DNA of 64,000 nt, taken from the NCBI GenBank assembly GCA_900542155.1, contig UQMD01000006.1, positions 26,257-90,256 on the forward strand. The letters run 5' to 3'. The position numbers and the translations under genes were made by a program. The stretch comes from an uncultured Collinsella sp. GTDB lineage: Bacteria > Actinomycetota > Coriobacteriia > Coriobacteriales > Coriobacteriaceae. Positions 10,001 through 16,982 of this stretch are shown in pieces. Numbering within the stretch: the stretch's first letter is position 1; each line of letters opens with the position of its first letter. The notes beneath the pieces were generated by a model, which saw only the letters and a program-made list of their open reading frames with translations, was not told where the DNA came from and did not search any database.

Positions 10001-11507
10001 CGTGCTTTTTCAGGGTGATGACGGTTTCCTTGCCATCGGGGGCCTCGTTGACCAGATCCTGAAGGGTCTTGGTGCTGTCATTGCTCACGGTATCGCCGAC
10101 GCCGTCATCGATGGACTCGCGCGTGTAGACGATATCGACGCCAAAGAACGGGAGGTTCTCCGAGCCGGTGATGTCGTCCATGCTGTTTTCGATTGTGATC
10201 TTTTGAACCGTGCTGCCGTCAAACATACCCGAGGGTATTTTGGTGAGGCCGCGCCCGATCGTCACATCCTTCACGCCATCTACGCCCGAGAAGGCTGCCG
10301 TGCCAACGGAAGTCACGGAATCCGGAATGGAAAACTGCTCCGGCAACGTGCCGTAATAGAAGGCGTAGTTGCCAATTTTCTCAAGTGTCCTGGGGAGCTG
10401 GACGGCAACGTTGCTCTGGATAAAGGCCCAGTCACCGATACTCCTCAGGCTGTCGCAGAGCCCCACGATCTTAACCGGCGTGTAGCAGAACGCATTGTCC
10501 GGAATGTTCTGAAGCGAGGACAGATCCACGGACGCCTGCAGTTTTTTGCACTCGTAAAACGCCCCCCAGCCCATCTTTGTTACCTTGCTTAGATTGGGCA
10601 CGCTCACCAGGCTGGCACACCCCTGGAAAGCAGAGGATCCGATGCTCGTCAATGTGCCCGGGAAATCGATCCCGGTTAAACTCGAGCAATTCCGAAACGC
10701 CCCATCCCCGATGGACTCGATTTCGCTCAGCGCGGTGACGGACGTGAGAGAGGTGCATCCGTCAAACATGTGCGAGGGGATCTTGGTAACCGAGGCGGGC
10801 AACGACACGCTTGTCAGAGACGTGCAGTCTTCGAACACGCCCGTTATGGTGTCGGAGAAGGCGACATCTTTTGGAAACTCGATGCCCGTGAGGGCCGTAG
10901 CCCCCTCGAAGGCGCCCGAGCCCGAAATCATTTTGAGGGTGGAGGGGAGATCGATCTCCGAAAGGTTGCTGCAGCCATAGACCATCATGTTGGCGCTAAT
11001 CTCCTCGACGCCCTCATCGAAATAGAGCTTTTCGAGCGAGCCAGCGTTTTGCAGCGAGCAACCGAAGTTCTTGATGGAGCCAGGGATATGGAGCTCCTTG
11101 ACCTTTGCGAACCTCCGGAAATTCCCTCCGTACATTTTTTCGAGCGTGTCGGGAAGCGTCAGCTGCTCAACGTTCTTGGCCACGATACCAGACGAGAAAT
11201 AAAGTTTGGTGACTTTGTAGGCCTGGCCACCATGCTCGATAGAGCTGGGCACACTCACCGCGGTCACACTGTCGTCGGCAACAATACCTGTGATTTCCGC
11301 CGTTCCCTTATCCGTGGTCTCGCACGAATAGGTCACGCCGTCCTGGGTGATCTCAAACTCCTCCGCAGTATACGCAGTCCGCGATTCCGTGGCCGCATAT
11401 GCGACACCGGCCGTCGCGCCAACGGATAAACATCCGAAGCCGAGAACCAGCGCAAGGCAGAGAGCAGCGACTCTCTGCCCCCCCCCGCCGAAAACTTTCC
11501 TCTCCAA
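4005..11507 (-). CDS. Giant LPXTG-anchored adhesin with LRR, beta-helix, Cna-B and seven FctA-like isopeptide domains
   Basis: 2500 residues. The start is TTG 11507, about seven bases after GGGGGAG; no ATG lies upstream in frame. Residues 1-38 form a signal peptide that contains a G9 tract. Residues ~95-450 are BspA-type leucine-rich repeats. Residues ~490-900 are a parallel beta-helix with repeated MTGG-x-I-x-N motifs. Residues ~1010-1100 form a Cna-B-like domain. After that come DUF5979-like and DUF11-like (HDNTKTV...) domains and seven pilin FctA-like domains, each ending in an FxNTY-type E-box strand. The end is a Gly/Ser/Pro linker, MPDTGD, a hydrophobic helix and RRRR. It is predicted to be sortase-anchored and stabilised by Lys-Asn isopeptide bonds. 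Role is likely adhesion to host or diet polymers. No sortase gene lies in the window. Confidence 0.9.
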   Translation of the reverse strand: MERKVFGGGGQRVAALCLALVLGFGCLSVGATAGVAYAATESRTAYTAEEFEITQDGVTYSCETTDKGTAEITGIVADDSVTAVSVPSSIEHGGQAYKVTKLYFSSGIVAKNVEQLTLPDTLEKMYGGNFRRFAKVKELHIPGSIKNFGCSLQNAGSLEKLYFDEGVEEISANMMVYGCSNLSEIDLPSTLKMISGSGAFEGATALTGIEFPKDVAFSDTITGVFEDCTSLTSVSLPASVTKIPSHMFDGCTSLTSVTALSEIESIGDGAFRNCSSLTGIDFPGTLTSIGSSAFQGCASLVSVPNLSKVTKMGWGAFYECKKLQASVDLSSLQNIPDNAFCYTPVKIVGLCDSLRSIGDWAFIQSNVAVQLPRTLEKIGNYAFYYGTLPEQFSIPDSVTSVGTAAFSGVDGVKDVTIGRGLTKIPSGMFDGSTVQKITIENSMDDITGSENLPFFGVDIVYTRESIDDGVGDTVSNDSTKTLQDLVNEAPDGKETVITLKKHVKLGSTLTIPAGKMIKITSDKPYTILAKKSGVSVLVNVAERASLELSGKASLRGRYNKGAIISSRGAVVLSDEAVVYDGTTSGDNAGAVDVSGENASLTMTGGVIEQCELRHSYCGAVRASSGAHVVMRGGVIRNNGVVTGATNCYWLTSSGVILWGDARFDMSGGRIEGNNGYRGSAVLAYGQGKGENQRAKFTMTGGQISGNRSSRLEAAYDPSGAVHIEGNAEFTMTGGEIKNNVVSGKGKGKGGGVCVVDPGCQGGEKGNTAFTMQGGSISGNSASAGGGVYTYSNDVTLSAGEIKGNTAWSMGGGVYSEGNEYLGYSTLHIENALVVDNHADKQGGGMWFCPTGDAKVYVQDGGLIARNTAGEAGDDFVFTGFKDAKYKLTLANRAPGGGKVSWYRDGGLFNPEGTYAATNPEIPRFLPGGDNGEPLSFTDATPNVALKSVMSEDAYNLGGGQTSLTISGNMAPLGGGIGANGGVVIGKSENIDIPIKKVWENPRIPHPDEVKVNLKNGDTVIDSITLSESNGWKGSFKGLPKYSESGSVIDYAVAEVPVEGYSPKVTGDAERGFTVTNTVKTGELDVSKTVVAREGLAVDADKIFKFVVEATDAMGRKVSGTYGDATFEDGKATLKLKDGQTARITGLPAGTAYTVTERAAAGYKAAVNGAEGSKAEGSIAADQVSFAAFTNTFDPAPATASVPELTKVLAGGRKPGLQEGEFTFELSLTDGAGNVLEGYPIEAKNDKDGKVSFGELSFTNLGTYHATVTEKASGDVLIEDDAHAFTFDIAVTQTGAGLKAEIFNERGKKTFTNTFTPHDNTKTVTKADASGAKVNVDGRLVGVGDTLTYTIGWANNSVDDRGAAQAADVTVTDVLPKGVNYVEGSADGAAYDAATRTLTWSLGEQAAGATGTLSFDVKVSAEAAVVDDISNTATVKVGENESQTNTTHNSVSREGSLTVKKTVVGGDSQREFGFTVALTDGDGEPVSGTFGKGEHAVTFAGGKANFTLKDGGEKIISGLPVGAHYTVTEDAAEGYATTAEGAEGAVTEDGATVAFTNTYGTATEGRDVSTAGLFTKTLEGRDWAEGDSFQFTLAGEGGAPMPEGSADGSKTVSVTAAAGTKAGNRVAFNFGSIRYTLNDIKDAGFAEVGGKRVRAKTFTYTVREVRPDDGSAIAGVAYDDHVATMTVTVTDDGSGNLTATTPAIAQASGGDFVNTYTTKLDYSARAGVRLSKTLSGRSMEAGQFAFTVTADAETAAKLGLKTEKDVYAVAAADDGAADLVDLIGGAAGSDVKFTDADADKTYSFTVTETKLGGEGYTNDTVPRTVTIAPSYDAATGKLTVTTTVAKDGVEVARSEVSTADDAMAAPAPVTVAFQNSYEATGTLGGEGNVAINATKTLTGRAAKAGEFSFSVRDARGNVVATASNRASGDGEAAGLAFSPISYTTDALGRMVADGTATRAADGSWTIPYTVSEDGTDRLPAGVTAATSSFGITVKVTDNGKGGLDTAVVYPEGSDGTLSFVNSYGAGEATVDLAGTKTLALGQAGLGLTQADIEGKYTFKIEPLDGAPAPVDASGKTVTEATNDAAGNVELGRVTFRQPSDLDDVEIDGDGLRTKTFAYRVSESGSVDGVVNDATATKTFAVRVVEDTKAGTLAAEVLPAEGTPGGKGAFEFTNTYGVNPTPSSVTDQIKVGKKLKGRDLAEGEFEFQLVEIAADGSEIVAATGRNAADGTVALNPVTYTAPGAYGYELREVAGTAGGVTYDRATYRVRTTVTDAGNGTLAVRHELMDAEGNAAGDDSVTFTNGYQAAPVTLKLGAAKVLKGAELKAGQFSFELKGRDGKVMSTAKNAADGSVAFDALTFKQAGTYTFTVSEVDDGQAHVTYDKAVHRIVVTVSDEASDGTKTGYLSARVSYEGDANLPPVFTNSYAEEPGTPGTPENPGTPGGGSGGGSDNGSGSGSSGDGSKGGMPDTGDRSLPVEALAAMAGIGALTAAGGAVLYRRRR
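11477..11485 (-). other. G9 homopolymer near the start of the giant adhesin
   Basis: Nine consecutive G on the coding strand (codons 7-10, Gly-rich). Loss of one G would switch to a frame that stops at about 11333, giving a product of roughly 58 residues. Confidence 0.85.
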
Positions 11508-11804
11508 TTCCCTTCTCCCCCTCTGGTGTCGCCTTCTCTTCCCACGAGCGATCTATTGATTAAGGACAGTTAAAGACAACATTATGACCAAAGAGGCCCA
11601 TCATGGAGATAATCCACGTCTTCGCCCGAAATGGTAATTAATTGGCAGGATTAATTGGCGAACAACCGAACGAAGAGCAATCTACTAATGGCACATAAAT
11701 GGCGGCGTCAACACCCGAAGTGCATAGTCTCCGATTCCCAGACAACACCACTTCGAGGCAAACGGTCCGACGCAAGGCCCAGGGCAGCCAGCTTCGAATT
11801 GGTT
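11508..11804. other. Intergenic upstream region of the giant adhesin
   Basis: Relatively AT-rich gap before the adhesin gene. It contains a direct repeat TTAATTGGC at 11638-11646 and 11651-11659. No convincing -35/-10 pair or small gene was seen. Confidence 0.4.
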
Positions 11805-13586
11805 TTAGAGGCGGCCGAGGTCGTAGGCTCGCGCGGCAGACTCGCCGGCGCAGATGAGGTTGGTTGCGGCTTCTTGCGGATCGAGTGCCCGCTCCAGGTC
11901 CATGGGCTTGCGACAGATCGGCAGTACAAGGTCGATGCCCTGCCCATACACCGCATCCAGGTTGACGGCGCGACCGCCAACGACGGCGGCCACCGGCTTG
12001 CCATATCGCTTCGCGCGACGAGCCACACCCACTGGCGCCTTGCCGGCGGCGGATTGCTCGTCCATATTGCCCTCGCCCGTTATGACCAGGTCGACATCGC
12101 GTACACGCTCGTCAAACCCCACGAGATCGAGCACTGTCTCCACGCCCGAACGCAACTCGGCACCGAGCGCCAGCAGCGCGGCGCCCAGGCCGCCGGCGGC
12201 ACCGGCACCGGGCACGCCGAGCACCGAGCCGAACGTCCGTGCACCCTCGGGCACGCGCAGCAGCCCCTGGGCCCGAGCCTCGACAATTGCCGTATCGAGC
12301 AGACGACCGTAGCCGACCATCCAACTGTCGCACCTGCTCAGCGCCTCGGCGTCACCCGTCGGCAAGCCTTTCTGCCCACCAAACACCGCCAATGCGCCCC
12401 GACGCCCCACGAGCGGATTCTCGACATCCGAAAGCACAACGATACGAGCGTCATCCAAAGCCTGAAGCGCTGGCGCCAAATCAACGCTCGCCACCTGCTC
12501 AAGGCCTGCAAGACCGGGGGCGATATCGCAGCCCCGATCATCGACCACACGCGCGCCCAGCGCCTGCAGCATGCCGGCGCCACCGTCGTTGGTGGCACTG
12601 CCGCCCAGACCAATATAGATAGTCTTTGCCCCAGCACGGACTGCGCGAAGCATGAGCTCGCCCACGCCATAGGTCGAAGCCGCCAACGCCGCCGACTCCG
12701 TACAGGGCGAATACCCAATACCCGCCGCCTCGGCCATCTCAATAACAGCCGACTCGCGCCCGCCGTCAACCAGTAACCGTGCGGGCACACGATCGCCCAA
12801 GGGGCCCGCAACCTCGCAGGTCGCAAGTTCACCACCGCACGCGGCAACGGCATCGAGCGTCCCCTCGCCACCATCTGCCAGCAGCAATGTGCACACCTCG
12901 GCATCGGGCCAAACGCGGCGCACGCCTTCGGCAACGGCCTCCTCTGCCCGCGCACTCGACACGCTACCCTTAAAGGAGTCGATCGCCAGCAGCACACGGC
13001 GGGGCCGGCGGCACGCAGGACCAAAGTCAACCGCCGTGTCAGTATCCTCACCGGCACCTGCAAGTGCTGCGGCGTGAGCGGCGTGTGCTTCAAGATCGGC
13101 CCCACAACCGCAGCCAGCACCATCGGTGCCACGCAGCCTACTAAAATAGCTGCTCAACACCTCACGACACTCGTCTGCCAGCACGCCGGCGGTCACGTTA
13201 AACCGATGATTCAGGCGCGAATCGGCATTCAGGTCATACAGCGAACCCAGAGCGCCCGCCTTGGCATCAGCCGCGCCATACACGCAGCGTCCTACGCGCG
13301 CGTTAACCATAAGCCCCGCACACATGCAGCAGGGCTCGAGCGTCACGTAGACCGTACAGTCGGAAAGGCGCCAGCGACCGAGCGACCGAGCGGCAGCGCA
13401 CAGGGCCGCGAACTCTGCATGCGCCGAAGGGTCCTGATCGAGCTCACGACGATTATGCGCCCGCGCGACAATCTCACCCGCGCGCACCACCACAGCGCCA
13501 ATGGGCACCTCGCCCACCGCCGCGGCGGCGCGCGCCTCCGCCAACGCCTCGCGCATGAACTTCTCGTCGATTTCGGTGCTCGTCAT
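11805..13586 (-). CDS. Fusion: tRNA adenosine(34) deaminase (TadA) + glycerate kinase
   Basis: Start ATG 13586 follows GGGAAGG. Residues ~5-160 match TadA: the HAE motif and PCCMCAG supply the zinc ligands and catalytic Glu for converting A34 to inosine in tRNA-Arg. A Gly/Ala-rich linker of ~40 residues follows. The remaining ~390 residues match the GarK/GlxK glycerate kinase family (VLLAIDSFKGS, LLADGGEGT, GLGGSATNDGG), which phosphorylates glycerate with ATP. Both parts lie in one unbroken frame. The tRNA-Ser gene starts 51 bases upstream in divergent orientation. The fusion has no obvious metabolic logic and may simply couple expression. Two separate proteins after cleavage cannot be excluded. 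Confidence 0.9.
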   Translation of the reverse strand: MTSTEIDEKFMREALAEARAAAAVGEVPIGAVVVRAGEIVARAHNRRELDQDPSAHAEFAALCAAARSLGRWRLSDCTVYVTLEPCCMCAGLMVNARVGRCVYGAADAKAGALGSLYDLNADSRLNHRFNVTAGVLADECREVLSSYFSRLRGTDGAGCGCGADLEAHAAHAAALAGAGEDTDTAVDFGPACRRPRRVLLAIDSFKGSVSSARAEEAVAEGVRRVWPDAEVCTLLLADGGEGTLDAVAACGGELATCEVAGPLGDRVPARLLVDGGRESAVIEMAEAAGIGYSPCTESAALAASTYGVGELMLRAVRAGAKTIYIGLGGSATNDGGAGMLQALGARVVDDRGCDIAPGLAGLEQVASVDLAPALQALDDARIVVLSDVENPLVGRRGALAVFGGQKGLPTGDAEALSRCDSWMVGYGRLLDTAIVEARAQGLLRVPEGARTFGSVLGVPGAGAAGGLGAALLALGAELRSGVETVLDLVGFDERVRDVDLVITGEGNMDEQSAAGKAPVGVARRAKRYGKPVAAVVGGRAVNLDAVYGQGIDLVLPICRKPMDLERALDPQEAATNLICAGESAARAYDLGRL

Positions 13587-13637
13587 CGTTCGCCTTCCCT
13601 GTTGCAAATTCAAAACGATGCTATCATTACGACTCAC

Positions 13638-13727
13638 GGAGAGATGGCAGAGCGGTTGAATGCGGCGGTCTTGAAAACCGTTGAGCGCGAGAGCGTTCCG
13701 GGGGTTCGAATCCCCCTCTCTCCGCCA
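13638..13727 (+). tRNA. tRNA-Ser(UGA)
   Basis: Cloverleaf with acceptor GGAGAGA/TCTCTCC, a long variable arm typical of serine tRNAs, T loop GTTCGAATC and anticodon TGA in CTTGAAA. CCA is encoded at 13725-13727. Confidence 0.95.
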
Positions 13728-13730
13728 CTC

Positions 13731-14315
13731 TTAGTGACTCACCGGCGTCATGGTCCGCTCGAACAGCGCATCGACCACGTCGGCGATTTCGGATCGGCGC
13801 TCCAGCACGTGGCCCGATTCCCACCACATGGTAAAGAGCCGAATAATGCCGCCGGCGACAAACTCAGACGTTGTCTCGAGCGATACGGGCGCAAGCGCAT
13901 CCTCGTCAAGCGCGCTCATCACGCGCCCGCGTATGGAGCGCGCGATGCGGTCGCAAATCATGCTGGTCAGCATGCCCGACATACTGCTCGCCAAAATGTT
14001 ATCCATGAGCTGCTCATGCGCCAGAATCAGATCCATGGCATCGGCGAACACTTCGTGGCGAAGCGCGCGCACGTCCTCGGCGCCCTCCGCGCCATCCGCA
14101 TCGGCCCGCTTTTGCGGCAGACCCGACATGAGTTCATCGATATAGAAGGCAAAGTAATCGTTTTTGTCGCGGAAGTGCTTGTAGAACGTCGTCCGACGAA
14201 TCATAGCGCGGTCGCACAGCATGGCAACCGTCACGTCCTCAAACCGATGCTCTTCGAGCAGCTCAGTAAAGGCCTCGAACAGGGCCCGATAGGTTTTCTT
14301 GATGCGAAGGTCCAT
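13731..14315 (-). CDS. TetR/AcrR family transcriptional regulator
   Basis: 194 residues starting at MDLRIKKTYRAL, with GGAGGG about ten bases upstream; an in-frame upstream start lacks this. The N-terminal helix-turn-helix is clear (FEDVTVAMLCDRAMIRRTTFYKHFRDK, split here only by family comparison). The C-terminal part is helical and would bind an unknown ligand. It lies alone between tRNA-Ser, whose end is only four bases away, and the divergent lemA gene, so it may control itself or lemA. The target is not deducible. Confidence 0.85.
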   Translation of the reverse strand: MDLRIKKTYRALFEAFTELLEEHRFEDVTVAMLCDRAMIRRTTFYKHFRDKNDYFAFYIDELMSGLPQKRADADGAEGAEDVRALRHEVFADAMDLILAHEQLMDNILASSMSGMLTSMICDRIARSIRGRVMSALDEDALAPVSLETTSEFVAGGIIRLFTMWWESGHVLERRSEIADVVDALFERTMTPVSH

Positions 14316-14527
14316 ACGTATCGCCCTCCTCAAGGAAAAGACAGCGTTCACTAATCTGTCGCATATCTTACACCTGTATCGCCCACTCCCTGGCGAACGG
14401 CCTCACCTTGGTGGAAACATAACGCTTACCGGAAAGTTCGGTATCGCCAAGGGTTGCGGGTATACTAGTAGCGTTACACCAACGGCAGCCGGCGGAAGAC
14501 GCCGCGGCCATTCGAAACGGAGACACC

Positions 14528-15079
14528 ATGATTCCCGTCATCATCGGTATCGTTGTTGTCGTTGTGATTGTCTGCGCCATCGCCGGCATCTACAACAACA
14601 TGGTCACCAAGCGCAATCGCATTGATAACGCCTGGCAGAACATCGACACGCAGCTGCAGCGCCGCAACGACCTGATCCCTAACCTAGTCGAGACCGTCAA
14701 GGGCTATGCCAAACACGAGCAGGACACGCTTGCCGCCGTGGTCAACGCGCGCAACGCCGCCGTGAGCGCTACCACGCCCGAAGCCAAGATGGAAGCCGAC
14801 AACGTGCTGACCGGCGCCCTGCGCCAGCTCTTCGCCGTGGCCGAGGCTTACCCCGATCTTAAGGCGAACACCAACTTTACGCAGCTCCAAGCCACGCTCG
14901 AAGACACCGAGAACAAGGTAAGCTACGCGCGCCAGAGCTACAACGACTGCGTGCTTAGCTACAACAACGCCATCCAGACGTTCCCGGCCGTTATCTTTGC
15001 CGGCATCTTCCAGTTTAAGGAGCGCCAGGGCTTCGAGGCCGCCGAAGCTGCCCGCCAGGCACCGACCGTCAAGTTCTAA
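14528..15079 (+). CDS. lemA: LemA family protein
   Basis: 183 residues with an N-terminal membrane helix (VIIGIVVVVVIVCAIAGIY) and an extracellular-facing helical bundle. The conserved LemA features are present: YNNMVTKRN, AWQNIDTQLQRRNDLIPNLV, VSYARQSYND and the Pro-rich FPAVIFA segment. A GGAGA site precedes ATG. The family is widespread in bacteria and linked to envelope functions, but its molecular role is unsettled. The usual neighbour htpX is absent; the gene appears monocistronic and is followed by a strong terminator. Confidence 0.92.
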   Translation: MIPVIIGIVVVVVIVCAIAGIYNNMVTKRNRIDNAWQNIDTQLQRRNDLIPNLVETVKGYAKHEQDTLAAVVNARNAAVSATTPEAKMEADNVLTGALRQLFAVAEAYPDLKANTNFTQLQATLEDTENKVSYARQSYNDCVLSYNNAIQTFPAVIFAGIFQFKERQGFEAAEAARQAPTVKF

Positions 15080-15115
15080 CAGATCCGCAGCGTATCCTTA
15101 ATCGGGTATATGCAT

Positions 15116-15154
15116 AAACCGCCCCGTCGAATGCATACTTCGACGGGGCGGTTT
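15116..15154. terminator. Terminator after lemA
   Basis: Perfect AAACCGCCCCGTCGA/TCGACGGGGCGGTTT hairpin, T-rich at the 3' side. Confidence 0.85.
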
Positions 15155-15179
15155 CCCTTATCGCGAAGGCCCCCCTCAA

Positions 15180-15392
15180 GGCGCCGTGCATTTTTGGGAG
15201 TATTCAGCACAGCCAAGAGCTTTGGGCTCCGCAGCAGAGGCGTTAGATAGCGAATACCCCTGCAGCCAGAGACCCAGCAGCCCATAACACCGCCTATTAT
15301 TCGCGAAAAGCATCGACAAGCACGGATTTTTGCCCGAACGACGGTATACAGGAGCCTTCGATTGCAGAATACTCGCAAAAATGCACGTCGCC
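15180..15392. mobile_element. MITE-like element with 30-bp terminal inverted repeats
   Basis: Ends 15180-15209 and 15363-15392 are inverted copies with 27 of 30 positions matching; the core is TGCATTTTTG-N-GAGTATTC. The 213-bp body has no convincing gene. The form fits a non-autonomous element, but no target-site duplication was established and no transposase is present in the window. Confidence 0.45.
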
Positions 15393-15414
15393 ACCACCCC
15401 CACATGGCGCGACG

Positions 15415-15447
15415 CAAAACAAAAGCGCGGCCTAAAAGGCCGCGCGC
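15415..15447 (-). terminator. Terminator hairpin downstream of ilvE
   Basis: GCGCGGCC/GGCCGCGC stem (15425-15445). On the minus strand it is followed by TTTTGTTTT. Confidence 0.55.
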
Positions 15448-15499
15448 CATCTTTCATTCAGATCTATATTGCCCGTAACGGCAGCGCCGAGGTAACGCA

Positions 15500-15624
15500 G
15501 GCCCGAGGGCAACCTTCCTTTCCGGCGCACTCCGCAGGACGAAAGAACCTCCGCCGCACGAAGTGCGCTGCGGAGGTTCTTGCATGTCCGAGGACGCGCC
15601 GGAAAGGAAGGTTGCCCTCGGGCC
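15500..15624. repeat. Perfect 29-bp inverted repeat with nested hairpin
   Basis: Outer arms 15500-15528 and 15596-15624 pair perfectly. An inner 12-bp stem (15543-15554/15570-15581) encloses a small GCAC/GTGC loop. The 125-bp element begins 17 bases after the ilvE stop codon on the minus strand. Confidence 0.9.
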
Positions 15625-15640
15625 GAACAGCTATGGCAGC

Positions 15641-16693
15641 TTACGCGACGGTGTAAACCCAGTCGTGCTTATCCTCGACAGCACCAGATTGGATGCCGGT
15701 CAGGGTCTCGCGGAGCTTCTTCATCACAGGACCGATCTCGGTGTAGCCAGCCGGGAAGGTCACGGTCTCGTCGGCTCCGTAGACCTTGTTGTCGATCTCG
15801 CCGACCGGGGAGATAACGGCAGCGGTGCCGCACAGGCCGCACTCAACAAAGGTGCCGGCCTTGACCTCGGCCCACTCGACGGGACGCTGGTCGACGGTCA
15901 TGCCCAGGTCCTGAGCAACCTGAACGAGCGAACGGCGGGTGATGGAGGGCAGGATGGAGTCGGTGTGCGACTGCGGAACGACGAGGGTGCCATCCTCCTT
16001 CACGAACAGGACGTTAGCGCCACCGGTCTCCTCGACATAGGTGCGGGACTCGGAGTCGAGATACAGGTTCTCGGCATAACCCTCGCGGTGAGCCTCCATC
16101 GTGGGCTTCAGGGACATGGCGTAGTTGAGGCCGGCCTTGATGTTGCCGGTGCCGTGCGGTGCGGCGCGGTCGTACTCGGAAACGCGCAGCTTGACGGGCT
16201 TAAGGCCGCCCTTAAAGTACGGACCGACCGGGGTCACGAGAATGCGGAACGTGTACTCAGGAGCGGGAGCCACGCCGATTACGTCACCGGAGCCGATCAT
16301 AAACGGACGCACATACAGGGTTGCGCCAGAGCCGAAGGGCGGAACCCATGCGGCATTGGCAGAGACGACCTGCTTGACGGCCTCGACAAACTTGTCCTTG
16401 GGGAACGGGGGCATCTCGAGGCGCTGCGCAGAGTTGTACATACGCTCAGCGTTCATGTCGGGACGGAAACAGACGATGCTGCCGTCCTCGGCGGTGTAGG
16501 CCTTCAGGCCCTCAAAGACCTCCTGGCAGTAGTGGAAGATACCACCGCACTCGGAGACATGCAGGGTGTGGTCGGTGGTCAGGCCACCCTCGTCCCACTC
16601 GCCATCCTTCCAATGAGCCTCGTAGCTGTAATCGGTCTTCATGTAGCCAAAGCCGAGGCTACCCCAATCGATATCCTTCTTCTCGACAGTCAT
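15641..16693 (-). CDS. ilvE: Branched-chain amino acid aminotransferase
   Basis: 350 residues, starting MTVEKKDIDW after AAGGAGCGACAT. It is a fold-type IV PLP enzyme of the large (BCAT2-like) subgroup. Visible motifs are EVFEGLKAY, the PLP-lysine region KAGLNYAMSL (Lys at about residue 200) and EETGGANVLFV. It catalyses the reversible transamination of Leu, Ile and Val with 2-oxoglutarate in the cytoplasm. It stands alone, with a ~190-base leader. A CTTTA-N6-TAAAG palindrome sits upstream of a TACAAT -10 candidate. No T-box core was seen. High confidence. Confidence 0.95.
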   Translation of the reverse strand: MTVEKKDIDWGSLGFGYMKTDYSYEAHWKDGEWDEGGLTTDHTLHVSECGGIFHYCQEVFEGLKAYTAEDGSIVCFRPDMNAERMYNSAQRLEMPPFPKDKFVEAVKQVVSANAAWVPPFGSGATLYVRPFMIGSGDVIGVAPAPEYTFRILVTPVGPYFKGGLKPVKLRVSEYDRAAPHGTGNIKAGLNYAMSLKPTMEAHREGYAENLYLDSESRTYVEETGGANVLFVKEDGTLVVPQSHTDSILPSITRRSLVQVAQDLGMTVDQRPVEWAEVKAGTFVECGLCGTAAVISPVGEIDNKVYGADETVTFPAGYTEIGPVMKKLRETLTGIQSGAVEDKHDWVYTVA

Positions 16694-16846
16694 ATGTCGC
16701 TCCTTACATACACAGTTGCATACTCGCGAACCCGCACGCAAGGACCGGGGCCGACCGCGTCGCAACGTCACACGCCCGGAGCGTAGAGCCGGACGGGACA
16801 CGCGGACGACATCGAAGCCGATGACACGTCGATTCGCATGCACGAG

Positions 16847-16852
16847 ATTGTA
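16847..16852 (-). promoter_or_regulatory. Candidate -10 element of ilvE
   Basis: TACAAT on the minus strand, about 150 bases before the start codon. The -35 is not well conserved. Confidence 0.35.
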
Positions 16853-16882
16853 CTCCGCACACGCATCGGATAAAACGTTTTT

Positions 16883-16898
16883 CTTTAACTAACTAAAG
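16883..16898. promoter_or_regulatory. Candidate operator CTTTA-N6-TAAAG upstream of ilvE
   Basis: Perfect 5-bp arms with a 6-base spacer. The same pattern occurs at 49420-49435, with a near match at 53552-53567, each before an amino acid gene. Confidence 0.45.
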
Positions 16899-16922
16899 TA
16901 TTTTCATTTGACCGAAGCTAGA

Positions 16923-16954
16923 GAGGCCCGCCACCGTAAACGGTGACGGGCCTC
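16923..16954 (-). terminator. Hairpin terminator after dedA gene
   Basis: GAGGCCCGCCACCG pairs with CGGTGACGGGCCTC, one mismatch, 28 bases past the stop codon. A U tract is lacking. Confidence 0.6.
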
Positions 16955-16982
16955 AACGACACGATTTGTGCGCCGGCTCGAG

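Noticed and set aside
15076..15450. 124-codon frame between lemA and ilvE on the minus strand
   Set aside because: It crosses the lemA terminator and the inverted-repeat element, with no ribosome site or recognisable motif.
16694..16870. T-box or leader-peptide attenuator before ilvE
   Set aside because: The T-box TGGNACCGCG core and a terminator next to the start are absent, and no Leu/Ile/Val-rich leader peptide is seen.
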